This document shows positions 1 to 7,945 of a DNA stretch of 10,291 bases, in pieces (positions within the stretch are counted from its first letter, which is position 1; each line of letters starts with the position of its first letter). Under the pieces are notes generated by a model. The model saw only the letters and a program-made list of their open reading frames with translations. It did no database searches and was not told where the DNA came from. This stretch comes from SIG469 sp964384255. GTDB taxonomy: Bacteria; Bacillota; Clostridia; Oscillospirales; Oscillospiraceae. The stretch covers positions 1 through 10,291 of the forward strand of contig CAYLKH010000070.1 in assembly GCA_964384255.1 (NCBI GenBank), read 5' to 3'. Position numbers and translations under genes: made by a program.

Positions 1-7
1 AAGAAAC

Positions 8-2098
8 TTGAACAATGTAACGGCTGAATTTGGCGCTAATGTATTCAACGACAGCGTCATGAGGGAACGTCTGCCCAAGGAAACCTACAAGCGCCTGCAG
101 AAAACCATGAAGGATGGCCGTCATCTGGATGAAAATCTGGCCGTCTTTGTGGCCAACGCCATGAAGGAATGGGCGCTTGAAAAGGGTGCCACCCACTTTA
201 CCCACTGGTTCCAGCCCATGACCGGCATCACCGCCGAAAAGCACGACAGCTTTATCGTCCCTCAGGAGGGCGGCAAGGTAATAATGGAATTTTCCGGCAA
301 GGAGCTGCGCAAGGGCGAGCCTGACGCATCGTCCTTCCCCCATGGCGGCCTGAGGGAAACCTTTGAGGCCCGGGGCTATACCGCCTGGGACCCCACCTCC
401 TATGCCTTTGTGAAAGACAATTCTCTGTGTATTCCCACGGTGTTCTGCTCTTACAGCGGCGAAATACTTGACAAGAAGACACCCCTGCTCCGGTCTGCCG
501 AAGCCGTTAGCCGTCAGGCTGTCCGGGTGCTGCGGCTGCTGGGCCACAGCGATGTTACCCGGGTCATCCCCACCGCCGGAGTCGAGCAGGAATATTTCCT
601 TATTGACAAATCTGCTCTGGAAAAGCGCAAGGATATCGCCTTCACCGGACGCACGCTGTTCGGCGCCGCTCCACCCAAGGGTCAGCAGCTGGACGACCAC
701 TATTTCGGAGCTATCCGGCCCCGGGTCATGGCCTTTATGCGTCAGCTCAACGAAGAGCTTTGGAAGCTGGGGGTTTTGGCAAAGACTGAACACAACGAGG
801 CCGCTCCCGCTCAGCACGAGCTTGCGCCCATTTATTCCAATGCCAACACCGCCACTGACCATAATCAGCTGACCATGGAGATCATGAAAAAGGTGGCCGA
901 CAGCCAGGGGCTTGCCTGCCTGCTTCACGAAAAACCCTTTAAAGGCGTTAACGGCAGCGGCAAGCACAACAACTGGTCCCTTTCGACCAACACCGGGAGA
1001 AATCTTTTCGACCCCGGCAAAGCCCCCAGCGAGAATCTCGAATTCCTCCTGTTCCTTTCTGCGGTCATCCACGGGGTGGACGAGCATCAGGGCCTGCTGA
1101 GGACGTCGGCAGTCTCTGCCAGCAATGACCAGCGTCTGGGGGGATATGAAGCGCCCCCAGCCATCGTATCCATGTTCCTGGGGGACGAGCTGACCCACAT
1201 CCTCGAATCCTTTGTCACCGGCGAAAGCTACAGTGTGGCCCCTGCTCAGCGGATGAAAACCGGAGTCGACGCTATTCCCGATTTCCAGAAGGACACCTCT
1301 GACCGAAACCGCACCTCGCCCTTTGCGTTTACCGGCAACAAGTTTGAATTCCGTATGGTGGGGTCTTCCCAATCGGTGTCGGACCCCAATGTGGTCCTGA
1401 ACACCGCTGTGGCCGATGCTCTGGCGAGCTTTGCTCAGCGGCTGGAAGGCTGCGAAAACATTGATGACGAGATCCGCTCCATCATAGCCGACACCTACAA
1501 GGCTCACGGAAGGATCATATTCAACGGAAACAACTATTCCGCCCAGTGGGTAGAGGAATCCGGACGCCGCGGTCTGCTGAACCTGGCCACCACTCCTGAC
1601 GCTTTGCCCTATCTGAAAAACGAAAAGAGCGTAGCCCTGTTTGCCCGGCACGGGATATTTACCGAAGCCGAGCTGAAGGCCCGCTGCGAGCTTCAGCTTG
1701 AAAACTATGTTAACGTGGTTATGATCGAAGCCCACACCATGACCGATATGTCCAAAAAGGGGATAATCCCCGCCGTTATCAGCTATACCGGTCAACTGGC
1801 TAACGCCGCCGCCGCAAAAAAGAGCATCGGCATCGATGTTGAAAACGCGGTCGAAACCAAGCTTACCAGGTATATCTCCGGCCTGACTTCCCAGATGTTC
1901 GAAAGGATCGAGGGGCTTGACCAGGCATATGGAAATCTCCCCGTAGACGAAAGCCACCAGGCCCAGGCGGAATACTGCCGGGACGTTATCCTGCCCGCCA
2001 TGGACCGGCTGAGAGAGGTGGCCGACGAAATGGAGCTGAATGTCAGCCGGGAGGCATGGCCCTTCCCCGCCTATGGCGACCTGCTTTACAGCGTATAA
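8..2098 (+). CDS. glnN: Type III glutamine synthetase (GSIII)
   Basis: This enzyme makes glutamine from glutamate, ammonium and ATP in the cytoplasm and is a main entry point for nitrogen. At about 696 residues it has the length of the GSIII family rather than the roughly 450-470 of GSI. Visible signatures are the N-terminal FGANVFND and THWFQPMTGITAEKHDSF segments, EHNE at 261-264 with APAQHE at 265-271 (metal and glutamate site), the ATP-site motif KPFKGVNGSGKHNNWS from residue 309, and NKFEFR at 444-449. The C-terminus ends in the family-typical WPFPAYGDLLYSV. The start is uncertain: TTG at 8 has no good ribosome binding site, and the frame stays open to the left edge (AGA, AAC), so the true start may lie just outside the window. 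The first in-frame ATG (59) would delete the conserved FGANVFND segment. The gene converges on the minus-strand reductase and shares its terminator. Family assignment is secure. Confidence 0.96.
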   Translation: MNNVTAEFGANVFNDSVMRERLPKETYKRLQKTMKDGRHLDENLAVFVANAMKEWALEKGATHFTHWFQPMTGITAEKHDSFIVPQEGGKVIMEFSGKELRKGEPDASSFPHGGLRETFEARGYTAWDPTSYAFVKDNSLCIPTVFCSYSGEILDKKTPLLRSAEAVSRQAVRVLRLLGHSDVTRVIPTAGVEQEYFLIDKSALEKRKDIAFTGRTLFGAAPPKGQQLDDHYFGAIRPRVMAFMRQLNEELWKLGVLAKTEHNEAAPAQHELAPIYSNANTATDHNQLTMEIMKKVADSQGLACLLHEKPFKGVNGSGKHNNWSLSTNTGRNLFDPGKAPSENLEFLLFLSAVIHGVDEHQGLLRTSAVSASNDQRLGGYEAPPAIVSMFLGDELTHILESFVTGESYSVAPAQRMKTGVDAIPDFQKDTSDRNRTSPFAFTGNKFEFRMVGSSQSVSDPNVVLNTAVADALASFAQRLEGCENIDDEIRSIIADTYKAHGRIIFNGNNYSAQWVEESGRRGLLNLATTPDALPYLKNEKSVALFARHGIFTEAELKARCELQLENYVNVVMIEAHTMTDMSKKGIIPAVISYTGQLANAAAAKKSIGIDVENAVETKLTRYISGLTSQMFERIEGLDQAYGNLPVDESHQAQAEYCRDVILPAMDRLREVADEMELNVSREAWPFPAYGDLLYSV

Positions 2099-2116
2099 AA
2101 ACCTTATATCACCAAC

Positions 2117-2159
2117 AAAAGACCTCCCCGATTGCCAAAAACGACCGGGGAGGTCTTTT
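2117..2159. terminator. Bidirectional rho-independent terminator
   Basis: A perfect 14-bp inverted repeat (2117-2130 with 2146-2159, 15-nt loop) begins with AAAA and ends with TTTT. The stem core is GACCTCCCCG. It therefore gives a GC stem followed by a U-run in both directions. It lies 18 nt after the glnN stop and 3 nt beyond the stop of the convergent reductase gene, so it probably ends both transcripts. Confidence 0.9.
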
Positions 2160-2162
2160 TTA

Positions 2163-4136
2163 TCAAATGTTTGCCGCCGCGCCGAAGGCTGAGGAAACGG
2201 CGTTGTGGATATCGCCGACTCTCACGCAGTCGCCCACATAGTGGGTCTTGCCTGCGCAGCCGTAAAACTTTGCGCTGTCTATGGGCCTTGGGGCGGCGCC
2301 GGTGGCCAGGACCACCATATCCGCCTGGAGCTTTTGCTCCGCTCCATCTGCGTCCACATAGGTCAATCCGGTTTCGCCTATGGAAACATACTTCTTAACA
2401 TTGACCACCTTGGTAAAGTTTTCCATACCATAGTACGCACCACGTATCATGTTTCGGCTGTGGGCGTGGGGAGCGTCGTTGACCAGGTCATCCTGCCGGG
2501 TGGTGACATAAACCTGATGCCCAGCCTTTGCCAGGTATAATCCGGTGTCAACGCCGGTTTCGCTGCCGCCTACAACTACCACACGTTTGGGCAGCCGGGC
2601 CTCATTGCCAAAAACCTCAACAGCGGCCATGGCCCTGTCAGCGCCGGGTATAGCAGGCACCGGGAAGCTGGGTCCAATGGCGACTATCAGATCGTCAAAT
2701 CCGAATTGCTTTATCATTTCAGGCTCGGCCTGAGTGTTCAGGCGAATATCCACCCCGGCCTTGCTGAGCTGAGCAGCCATGTGATCTTTATATTTTCGGA
2801 TAGGCCATTTGAAATCCGCATAATCGGCGTGTTTCAGCTGACCGCCCAGAGCGCCGGAGCTTTCAAACAATGTGACGCTGTGGCCCCGTTTTGCCGCAAT
2901 CAAAGCAGCCTCCATACCGGCCGGGCCACCGCCGATAACGCCGACCTTTTTACGCCTGTCAGGCTTCGTCACCATCTGGTCAAGCTTATGCTCCATGCCG
3001 ATGGCGGGGTTGACAGAGCAGCCCACCTTGATGGGGTCGGACACGTTTGGACCGTGGCACTTGTTGCAGCGAATGCAGGGAGTGATGTCCTCGGCCCTGT
3101 TTTCTTCGATCTTTTTGCCATACTGGCTGTCGCAGATAAAGGCGCGGCACATGGCGATGATGTCCGCCTTGCCGTCGGCCAGAATTTTTTCGTTAAAGTC
3201 CGGGTCCTGAAGACCGGCAGATACGGCTATGAGCATATGGTTGCCTACACCCTGCTTAATAGCCGCCGCCACATCAAGGTTGGGGCAGGGTATGGATTCG
3301 GGAGTGGAATAGCCCGTAGGATGCTGGGGGTCCTGATCGCCGTGACGGATATGGAGAATGTTGAAAAGGCCCTTGCCCCACCTGGCAAGCTGGATAGTGT
3401 CATCAATAGTGATGCCTTCGTCTTCGTAGCCGCTGACCATACATTCCAGGGCGAAGTCTCTGCCCAGACTCTGGCGCAGGGCATCGAATGTCTCCAGAAT
3501 GACCCTTGCCCTGTTGCGGGCGCTCCCGCCGTATTCGTCGGTGCGCTTGTTGCAGATGGGCGACCAGAAGGTACCGCCTGCGCCGCTGCGATAGGCGTTG
3601 TGGATGCTGAGCATCTCGAAGCCCAGTGATTTCATCTGAAGGGCGCTTTCGACCGTTTTGTCTATCATCTGCTGTATCTGGGCTTTGGTCATAACATCGG
3701 CTTCGGTCAGCAGCGGTTCGGAGCCGTAGTCGCCTGCCATATGCATGGCAAGACCGCCGTTAGGCGCGCTTCTGGTGGGGATCAGACCGGGTCCCGCCAT
3801 ACGGCGGCCGCCCAGATCTCCCAGGTCGATACGTCCGCTGATGCCGGTCATGGCGATGGAGCCAAAATGCCGGGTGGCAGAAACCAGCTGGCGGATGTAG
3901 TTATTGTCCTCGTTGGGGTGAGGTCCGGGAGGATCCGGCAGCGCCTCACCATTAAAGTATACGGCGGCGGCGCCGTTGGCGGCTCGCTGGGAAAAATGGG
4001 TTATTACGTTTTCGTTGATGACCTGACCGGAACCCATAAGCGCCCGGGGAAATCCGGCAGTTGCCATCATACGGTTTTTCATCAGAACTCCGCCCACCAC
4101 CACCGGTGACAGCAGATTCCTGTATCGATCGTTCAT
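2163..4136 (-). CDS. Old Yellow Enzyme-type FMN/4Fe-4S/FAD reductase (2,4-dienoyl-CoA reductase/BaiCD-like), substrate unknown
   Basis: This is a three-part flavoprotein that should pass electrons from NAD(P)H through FAD, an Fe-S cluster and FMN to an activated C=C bond. Residues 1 to about 340 form the FMN-binding TIM barrel, with HNAY at 179-182 and the family motif NKRTDEYGGSARNRAR at 196-211. The cluster cysteines are C354, C357, C360 and C373. A first dinucleotide fold (VGVIGGGPAGMEAA, 398-411) should bind FAD, and a second (VVVVGGSETGVDTG, 519-532) NAD(P)H. The length of 657 residues matches FadH, BaiCD and BaiH. The start chosen is the ATG at 4136, which has AAAGGA 9 nt upstream; an in-frame TTG at 4172 would add 12 residues but abuts a hairpin and lacks such a site. 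It follows nifJ on the same strand by 74 nt. The family is clear, but substrate (enoyl-CoA, steroid, phenolic acid or other enoate) cannot be told from sequence. Confidence 0.93.
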   Translation of the reverse strand: MNDRYRNLLSPVVVGGVLMKNRMMATAGFPRALMGSGQVINENVITHFSQRAANGAAAVYFNGEALPDPPGPHPNEDNNYIRQLVSATRHFGSIAMTGISGRIDLGDLGGRRMAGPGLIPTRSAPNGGLAMHMAGDYGSEPLLTEADVMTKAQIQQMIDKTVESALQMKSLGFEMLSIHNAYRSGAGGTFWSPICNKRTDEYGGSARNRARVILETFDALRQSLGRDFALECMVSGYEDEGITIDDTIQLARWGKGLFNILHIRHGDQDPQHPTGYSTPESIPCPNLDVAAAIKQGVGNHMLIAVSAGLQDPDFNEKILADGKADIIAMCRAFICDSQYGKKIEENRAEDITPCIRCNKCHGPNVSDPIKVGCSVNPAIGMEHKLDQMVTKPDRRKKVGVIGGGPAGMEAALIAAKRGHSVTLFESSGALGGQLKHADYADFKWPIRKYKDHMAAQLSKAGVDIRLNTQAEPEMIKQFGFDDLIVAIGPSFPVPAIPGADRAMAAVEVFGNEARLPKRVVVVGGSETGVDTGLYLAKAGHQVYVTTRQDDLVNDAPHAHSRNMIRGAYYGMENFTKVVNVKKYVSIGETGLTYVDADGAEQKLQADMVVLATGAAPRPIDSAKFYGCAGKTHYVGDCVRVGDIHNAVSSAFGAAANI

Positions 4137-4145
4137 TTTTATCAG

Positions 4146-4151
4146 TCCTTT
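4146..4151 (-). promoter_or_regulatory. Ribosome binding site deciding the reductase start
   Basis: On the minus strand AAAGGA lies 9 nt before the ATG at 4136. This favours that ATG over the upstream in-frame TTG at 4172. Confidence 0.7.
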
Positions 4152-4172
4152 GTCGTTGTTGCTATTATTCAA

Positions 4173-4199
4173 ATCCCCGGGCCGTTGCGGCCCGGGGAT
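4173..4199 (-). terminator. 12-bp GC hairpin between nifJ and the reductase gene
   Basis: A perfect inverted repeat (4173-4184 with 4188-4199, 3-nt loop) with core CCCCGGGCCG lies 11 nt after the nifJ stop. On the minus strand it is followed by TTTGAATAAT, a poor U-run. It could be a partial terminator, or a 3'-end stabilising or processing hairpin that protects nifJ mRNA while letting some transcription continue into the reductase gene. Confidence 0.6.
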
Positions 4200-4210
4200 A
4201 ACGGTTATGA

Positions 4211-7200
4211 TCAGTTGTCGTACATTTCCTTCTTCTTCAGCAGGTCCGCATAACGTTTTTTGGAGTTTTCTTCGGCGATGGCGAACAGCTCTCTGGCGCG
4301 TTCGGGGAACTGAAGACCCAGCGAGCTGTAACGGACTTCGGACATAATGTAGTCGTTATAGCTGGCAGAAGGTTCTTTGGAATCCAGGGTGAAGGGTTTG
4401 TCGGATTCGGGGTTGAAGCGGAACAGGTTCCAGTAACCGGCGTCGACAGCGCGCTTCATGGTTTCCATGCTCTTGCCCATACCGGCCTTGGCACCGTGGT
4501 TGATGCAGGGCGCATAAGCGATGATGAGGGAAGGACCGTCGTAAGCTTCGGCTTCCTTAATGGCCTTGATAGCCTGCTCGTAGTTGGCACCCATGGCGAT
4601 CTGAGCGACGTAGACGTAACCGTACTGCATGGCGATGCCTGCCAGATCCTTCTTCTTGGTGACCTTACCGGCAGAAGCGAACAGAGCTACCTGACCGGTC
4701 TGGGAAGCCTTGGATGCCTGGCCGCCGGTGTTGGAATACACTTCGGTGTCCAGAACGAAAATGTTAACATTTTCGCGGCTGGCGATAACATGGTCAAGTC
4801 CGCCGTAGCCAATATCATAGGCCCAGCCGTCGCCGCCAAAGATCCAGACAGAGGGTTTGACCATCAGGTCCTTCATGGAAAGGACTTCCTTGCCCTTGTC
4901 GCAGGAGCATCTGGTTTCCAGAGCGGTGATAAAAGCGTTAGCGGCTTCTTTGGAAGCTTCGCCGTCGTTGCGTACATCGTACCATGCCTGGGCAGCGGCC
5001 TTGACCTCTGCGTCGGCATTCAGGTCAGCCAGCAGCTCTTCAACCAGAGTTACCAGACGGTCACGGCGCTGGGTAACACCGGTGTACATACCGAAGCCGA
5101 ATTCTGCGTTGTCTTCAAACAGGGAGTTGGCCCATGCGGGACCTCTGCCTTCTTTGTTGGTGGTGTAAGGAGTGGAGGGAGCGGAGCAGCCCCAGATAGA
5201 GGAGCAGCCGGTAGCGTTGGCAACCATCATGCGATCGCCAAACAGCTGGGTGATGAGCTTGATGTAGGGAGTTTCGCCGCAGCCTGCGCAGGCGCCGGAG
5301 AACTCCAGCAGGGGCTGCTTGAACTGGCTGCCCTTAACGGAAGCGGTGTCGAAGGGCAGAGCCTTGACGGCAACGTTCTTCTTGGCATAGTCGAACATTT
5401 CCTGCTCGGGAAGCTGCTGTTCCATGGGCTTCATAACAAGAGCCTTGTTCTTGGCGGGGCATACATTGACGCAGCTGCCGCAGCCGGAGCAGTCGTAGGT
5501 GGAGGTGAGGATGGAGAAGTTCAGACCTTCGGCACCCTTGCCGTTGAGCTTAACAGCCTTGGTACCCTCGGGAGCGGCGGCCAGCTCTTCGTCGGTCATG
5601 GCGAAGGGACGGATCGCGGCGTGGGGACAGACATAAGCGCAGCGGTTGCACTGGATGCAGTTTTCGGGGATCCAGCTGGGAACGTCAACAGCGATGCCGC
5701 GGCGTTCGTAGGCGGCAGAGCCAACAGGCAGGACGCCGTTGACCATATCGTCGAAAGCGGAAACGGGGATAGCGTCGCCACGCATGGCGTTGGCAGGCTC
5801 CATAATGGTTTCCACAAAGTTTTTCAGAGCTTCGTTTTCGTATTCCACGTTGGAAACAACGGGAGCGTCAACAGCGTTGGCCCAGTCGGCGGGGATATCC
5901 AGCTTGACCAGGTTATCAAGACCGGCATCTACGGCGGCCTTGTTCATGTTGACGATATCTTCGCCCTTGCGGCCATAGGTGGAGACGATAGCGGCCTTCA
6001 TATATTCCACAGCGTCGTCGATGGGGATAATGTCGGCCAGCTTGAAGAAGGCGGACTGGAGAATCATGTTATACTTGTTACCAAGACCCAGCTCCTTGCC
6101 CAGCTTAACGGCGTCGATGGTGTAGACCTGGACATTGTTTTTGGCTATGTACTGCTTGGCGGCGGCGGGCAGATGCTGACCCAGCTCGTCCACAGAATAG
6201 CCGCAGTTGATAAGGAAGGTGCCACCGGGCTTACAATCCTGAGCCATATCGTATTTTTCAAGGTAGGAAGCGTTGTGGCAGGCAACGAAGTCGGAAGCGG
6301 TAACGTAGTAGCTGGACTTGATGGGGCTTTCGCCAAAGCGCAGGTGAGAGATGGTCACGCCGCCGGACTTCTTGGAGTCGTACTGGAAGTAGGCCTGGAC
6401 CTTAAGGTTGGTGTTGTCGCCAATGATCTTGATGGAGTTCTTGTTGGCGCCGACAGTACCGTCAGAACCAAGACCCCAGAACTTGCAGGCTTTGTTGCCC
6501 TTGGCCTGACAGTCGGGATTTTCGTCCATGGGCAGGGACAGATGGGTAACGTCGTCGTTGATGCCGATAGAGAAGGAGTTGATGGGGTTCTGGCTCATGA
6601 TGTTGCGGAAAGCAGCCAGATAAGCGGCAGAGCCGGTATCCTTGGAGCCAAGGCCATAACGTCCGCCAACGACCTTTACGCCGGCAAATTTGCTGGAGGC
6701 AATAGCGGTGACAACGTCCTGATAAAGGGGTTCGCCCAGGGAGCCGGACTCCTTACAGCGGTCAAGAACAGCGATGCCCTTAACGGTGTCGGGGATGGCG
6801 TCGATAAAGCGGTCAACAGCGAAGGGACGATAAAGGCGGACCTTTACCAGACCGACCTTCTGACCCTGATCGTTGAGGTAATCGACGACCTCTTCGATAG
6901 CGTCGCAGGCGGAACCCATGGCGACCATGACGTATTCAGCATCGGGAGCGCCATAGTAGTTGAACAGCTTATAGTTGGTGCCGATCTTGTCGTTGACCAT
7001 GTCCATATACTTTTCAACAACGGCGGGGATCTTGTTATAGTGGGCGTTGGCAGCTTCGCGGATCTGGAAGAAGATGTCGGGGTTCTGGGCAGAGCCGCGC
7101 ATGGTGGGATGCTCGGGGTTCAAAGCTCTTGCACGGAAATCGGCAACAGCGTCCATATCTACCATCTGCTTCAGGTCGTTATAATCCCAGATCTCGATCT

Positions 7201-7744
7201 TCTGGATCTCGTGGGAGGTACGGAAACCGTCGAAGAAGTGGACGAAGGGCAGTTTGCCGGAGATGGAAGCCAGATGAGCAACAGCGCCCAGGTCCATAAC
7301 TTCCTGGGGGTTGGTGGAAGCCAGCATCGCAAAGCCGGTGCCACGGCAGGACATAACGTCGCTGTGGTCGCCGAAAATGCTCAGAGCGTGGGTAGCCAGA
7401 GCGCGGGCAGAAACATGGATAACGCAGGGCAGCTGCTCGCCGGCGATCTTATACATGTTGGGGATCATCAGCAGCAGACCCTGAGAAGCGGTGAAGGTGG
7501 TGGTCAGCGCACCTGCCAGCAGGCTGCCGTGAACAGCACCGGCTGCGCCGCCTTCGGACTGCATTTCCACGACCTTAACAGGCTGACCAAAGATGTTTCT
7601 GGTGTCGGCTGCGGACCATTTGTCGACCATTTCGGCCATTACGGAGGAGGGAGTTATGGGGAAGATACCCGCGACCTCGGTAAAGGCATAAGCCACATGG
7701 GCAGCAGCGTTGTTGCCGTCCATTGTTTTGAGCTTTCTGGACAT
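4211..7744 (-). CDS. nifJ: Pyruvate:ferredoxin (flavodoxin) oxidoreductase
   Basis: This thiamine-diphosphate enzyme oxidises pyruvate with CoA to acetyl-CoA and CO2 and reduces ferredoxin; it is the central pyruvate step of anaerobic fermentation. The 1177-residue single chain matches the homodimeric PFOR family, with all domains present. T31 (ITPSS) and R114 (VSAR) align with the known pyruvate-contacting residues of the Desulfovibrio africanus enzyme. The 2x[4Fe-4S] domain has C696, C699, C702, C706 and C752, C755, C758, C762. The proximal cluster cysteines are C819, C822, C847 and C1080. The thiamine site shows GDGW (971-974) and YSNTGGQ (1003-1009). The ATG at 7744 has an ideal AAGGAGG 6 nt upstream. 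Over at least 1,080 codons the gene uses no TTA, CTA or TCA codon, which suggests strong codon selection and high expression. A hairpin and then the reductase gene follow. Confidence 0.98.
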   Translation of the reverse strand: MSRKLKTMDGNNAAAHVAYAFTEVAGIFPITPSSVMAEMVDKWSAADTRNIFGQPVKVVEMQSEGGAAGAVHGSLLAGALTTTFTASQGLLLMIPNMYKIAGEQLPCVIHVSARALATHALSIFGDHSDVMSCRGTGFAMLASTNPQEVMDLGAVAHLASISGKLPFVHFFDGFRTSHEIQKIEIWDYNDLKQMVDMDAVADFRARALNPEHPTMRGSAQNPDIFFQIREAANAHYNKIPAVVEKYMDMVNDKIGTNYKLFNYYGAPDAEYVMVAMGSACDAIEEVVDYLNDQGQKVGLVKVRLYRPFAVDRFIDAIPDTVKGIAVLDRCKESGSLGEPLYQDVVTAIASSKFAGVKVVGGRYGLGSKDTGSAAYLAAFRNIMSQNPINSFSIGINDDVTHLSLPMDENPDCQAKGNKACKFWGLGSDGTVGANKNSIKIIGDNTNLKVQAYFQYDSKKSGGVTISHLRFGESPIKSSYYVTASDFVACHNASYLEKYDMAQDCKPGGTFLINCGYSVDELGQHLPAAAKQYIAKNNVQVYTIDAVKLGKELGLGNKYNMILQSAFFKLADIIPIDDAVEYMKAAIVSTYGRKGEDIVNMNKAAVDAGLDNLVKLDIPADWANAVDAPVVSNVEYENEALKNFVETIMEPANAMRGDAIPVSAFDDMVNGVLPVGSAAYERRGIAVDVPSWIPENCIQCNRCAYVCPHAAIRPFAMTDEELAAAPEGTKAVKLNGKGAEGLNFSILTSTYDCSGCGSCVNVCPAKNKALVMKPMEQQLPEQEMFDYAKKNVAVKALPFDTASVKGSQFKQPLLEFSGACAGCGETPYIKLITQLFGDRMMVANATGCSSIWGCSAPSTPYTTNKEGRGPAWANSLFEDNAEFGFGMYTGVTQRRDRLVTLVEELLADLNADAEVKAAAQAWYDVRNDGEASKEAANAFITALETRCSCDKGKEVLSMKDLMVKPSVWIFGGDGWAYDIGYGGLDHVIASRENVNIFVLDTEVYSNTGGQASKASQTGQVALFASAGKVTKKKDLAGIAMQYGYVYVAQIAMGANYEQAIKAIKEAEAYDGPSLIIAYAPCINHGAKAGMGKSMETMKRAVDAGYWNLFRFNPESDKPFTLDSKEPSASYNDYIMSEVRYSSLGLQFPERARELFAIAEENSKKRYADLLKKKEMYDN

Positions 7745-7750
7745 TAATTT

Positions 7751-7758
7751 GCCTCCTT
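7751..7758 (-). promoter_or_regulatory. Strong ribosome binding site of nifJ
   Basis: AAGGAGGC on the minus strand, 6 nt before the ATG at 7744, is nearly a full match to the 16S rRNA tail and fits a highly translated gene. Confidence 0.85.
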
Positions 7759-7774
7759 AAATAATATGTGAATG

Positions 7775-7807
7775 TTAATTAGAATCAAAATTTGCCTATC
7801 TAATTAA
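7775..7807 (-). promoter_or_regulatory. Inverted repeat in the AT-rich nifJ leader, possible operator
   Basis: The 201 nt between the response regulator stop and the nifJ start are strongly AT-rich compared with the flanking genes and should hold the nifJ promoter. TTAATTAGA (7775-7783) is repeated inverted as TCTAATTAA (7799-7807) with a 15-nt spacer, and the 8-bp palindrome TGTTAACA follows at 7808-7815. A second short inverted repeat, ATTGG/CCAAT, is at 7835-7849. TTGATT-16 nt-TATTAT (-10 at 7761-7766) resembles a promoter but would put the transcript start on the ribosome binding site, so the true promoter probably lies further upstream. The half-site GTTAA recalls Rex (redox repressor) sites, but the full Rex consensus is not present. 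Operator function is inference. Confidence 0.35.
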
Positions 7808-7945
7808 TGTTAACACCATTTGGCTATATTGTAAATTGGAAAAACCAATAAAAAACCTGAAAACCTATACCAATTAACCGTCAAAATGGTGGATTAGTGT
7901 CATTTTAGCCGGTCATCCGGAACAAAACGGGGGATTTTTGAAAGT

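Noticed and set aside
468..872. 134-codon plus-strand frame inside glnN
   Set aside because: Out-of-frame shadow inside conserved glutamine synthetase sequence; composition is not protein-like.
2706..3629. 307-codon plus-strand frame opposite the reductase
   Set aside because: Codon-aligned antisense shadow of the flavoprotein gene, with no recognisable domain.
4137..4172. N-terminal extension of the reductase from a TTG at 4172
   Set aside because: The added residues are polar and unconserved-looking, the TTG abuts the 12-bp hairpin and lacks a ribosome binding site, while the ATG at 4136 has AAAGGA at good spacing.
4496..7747. 1,083-codon plus-strand open frame opposite nifJ
   Set aside because: It is codon-aligned antisense to a certain PFOR gene. 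Its openness follows from nifJ lacking TTA, CTA and TCA codons; the translation is a low-complexity Gly/Val/Asp-rich sequence with no recognisable domain.
7761..7788. TTGATT-16 nt-TATTAT as the nifJ promoter
   Set aside because: The transcript would start at about the ribosome binding site, leaving almost no leader; an upstream promoter is more likely.
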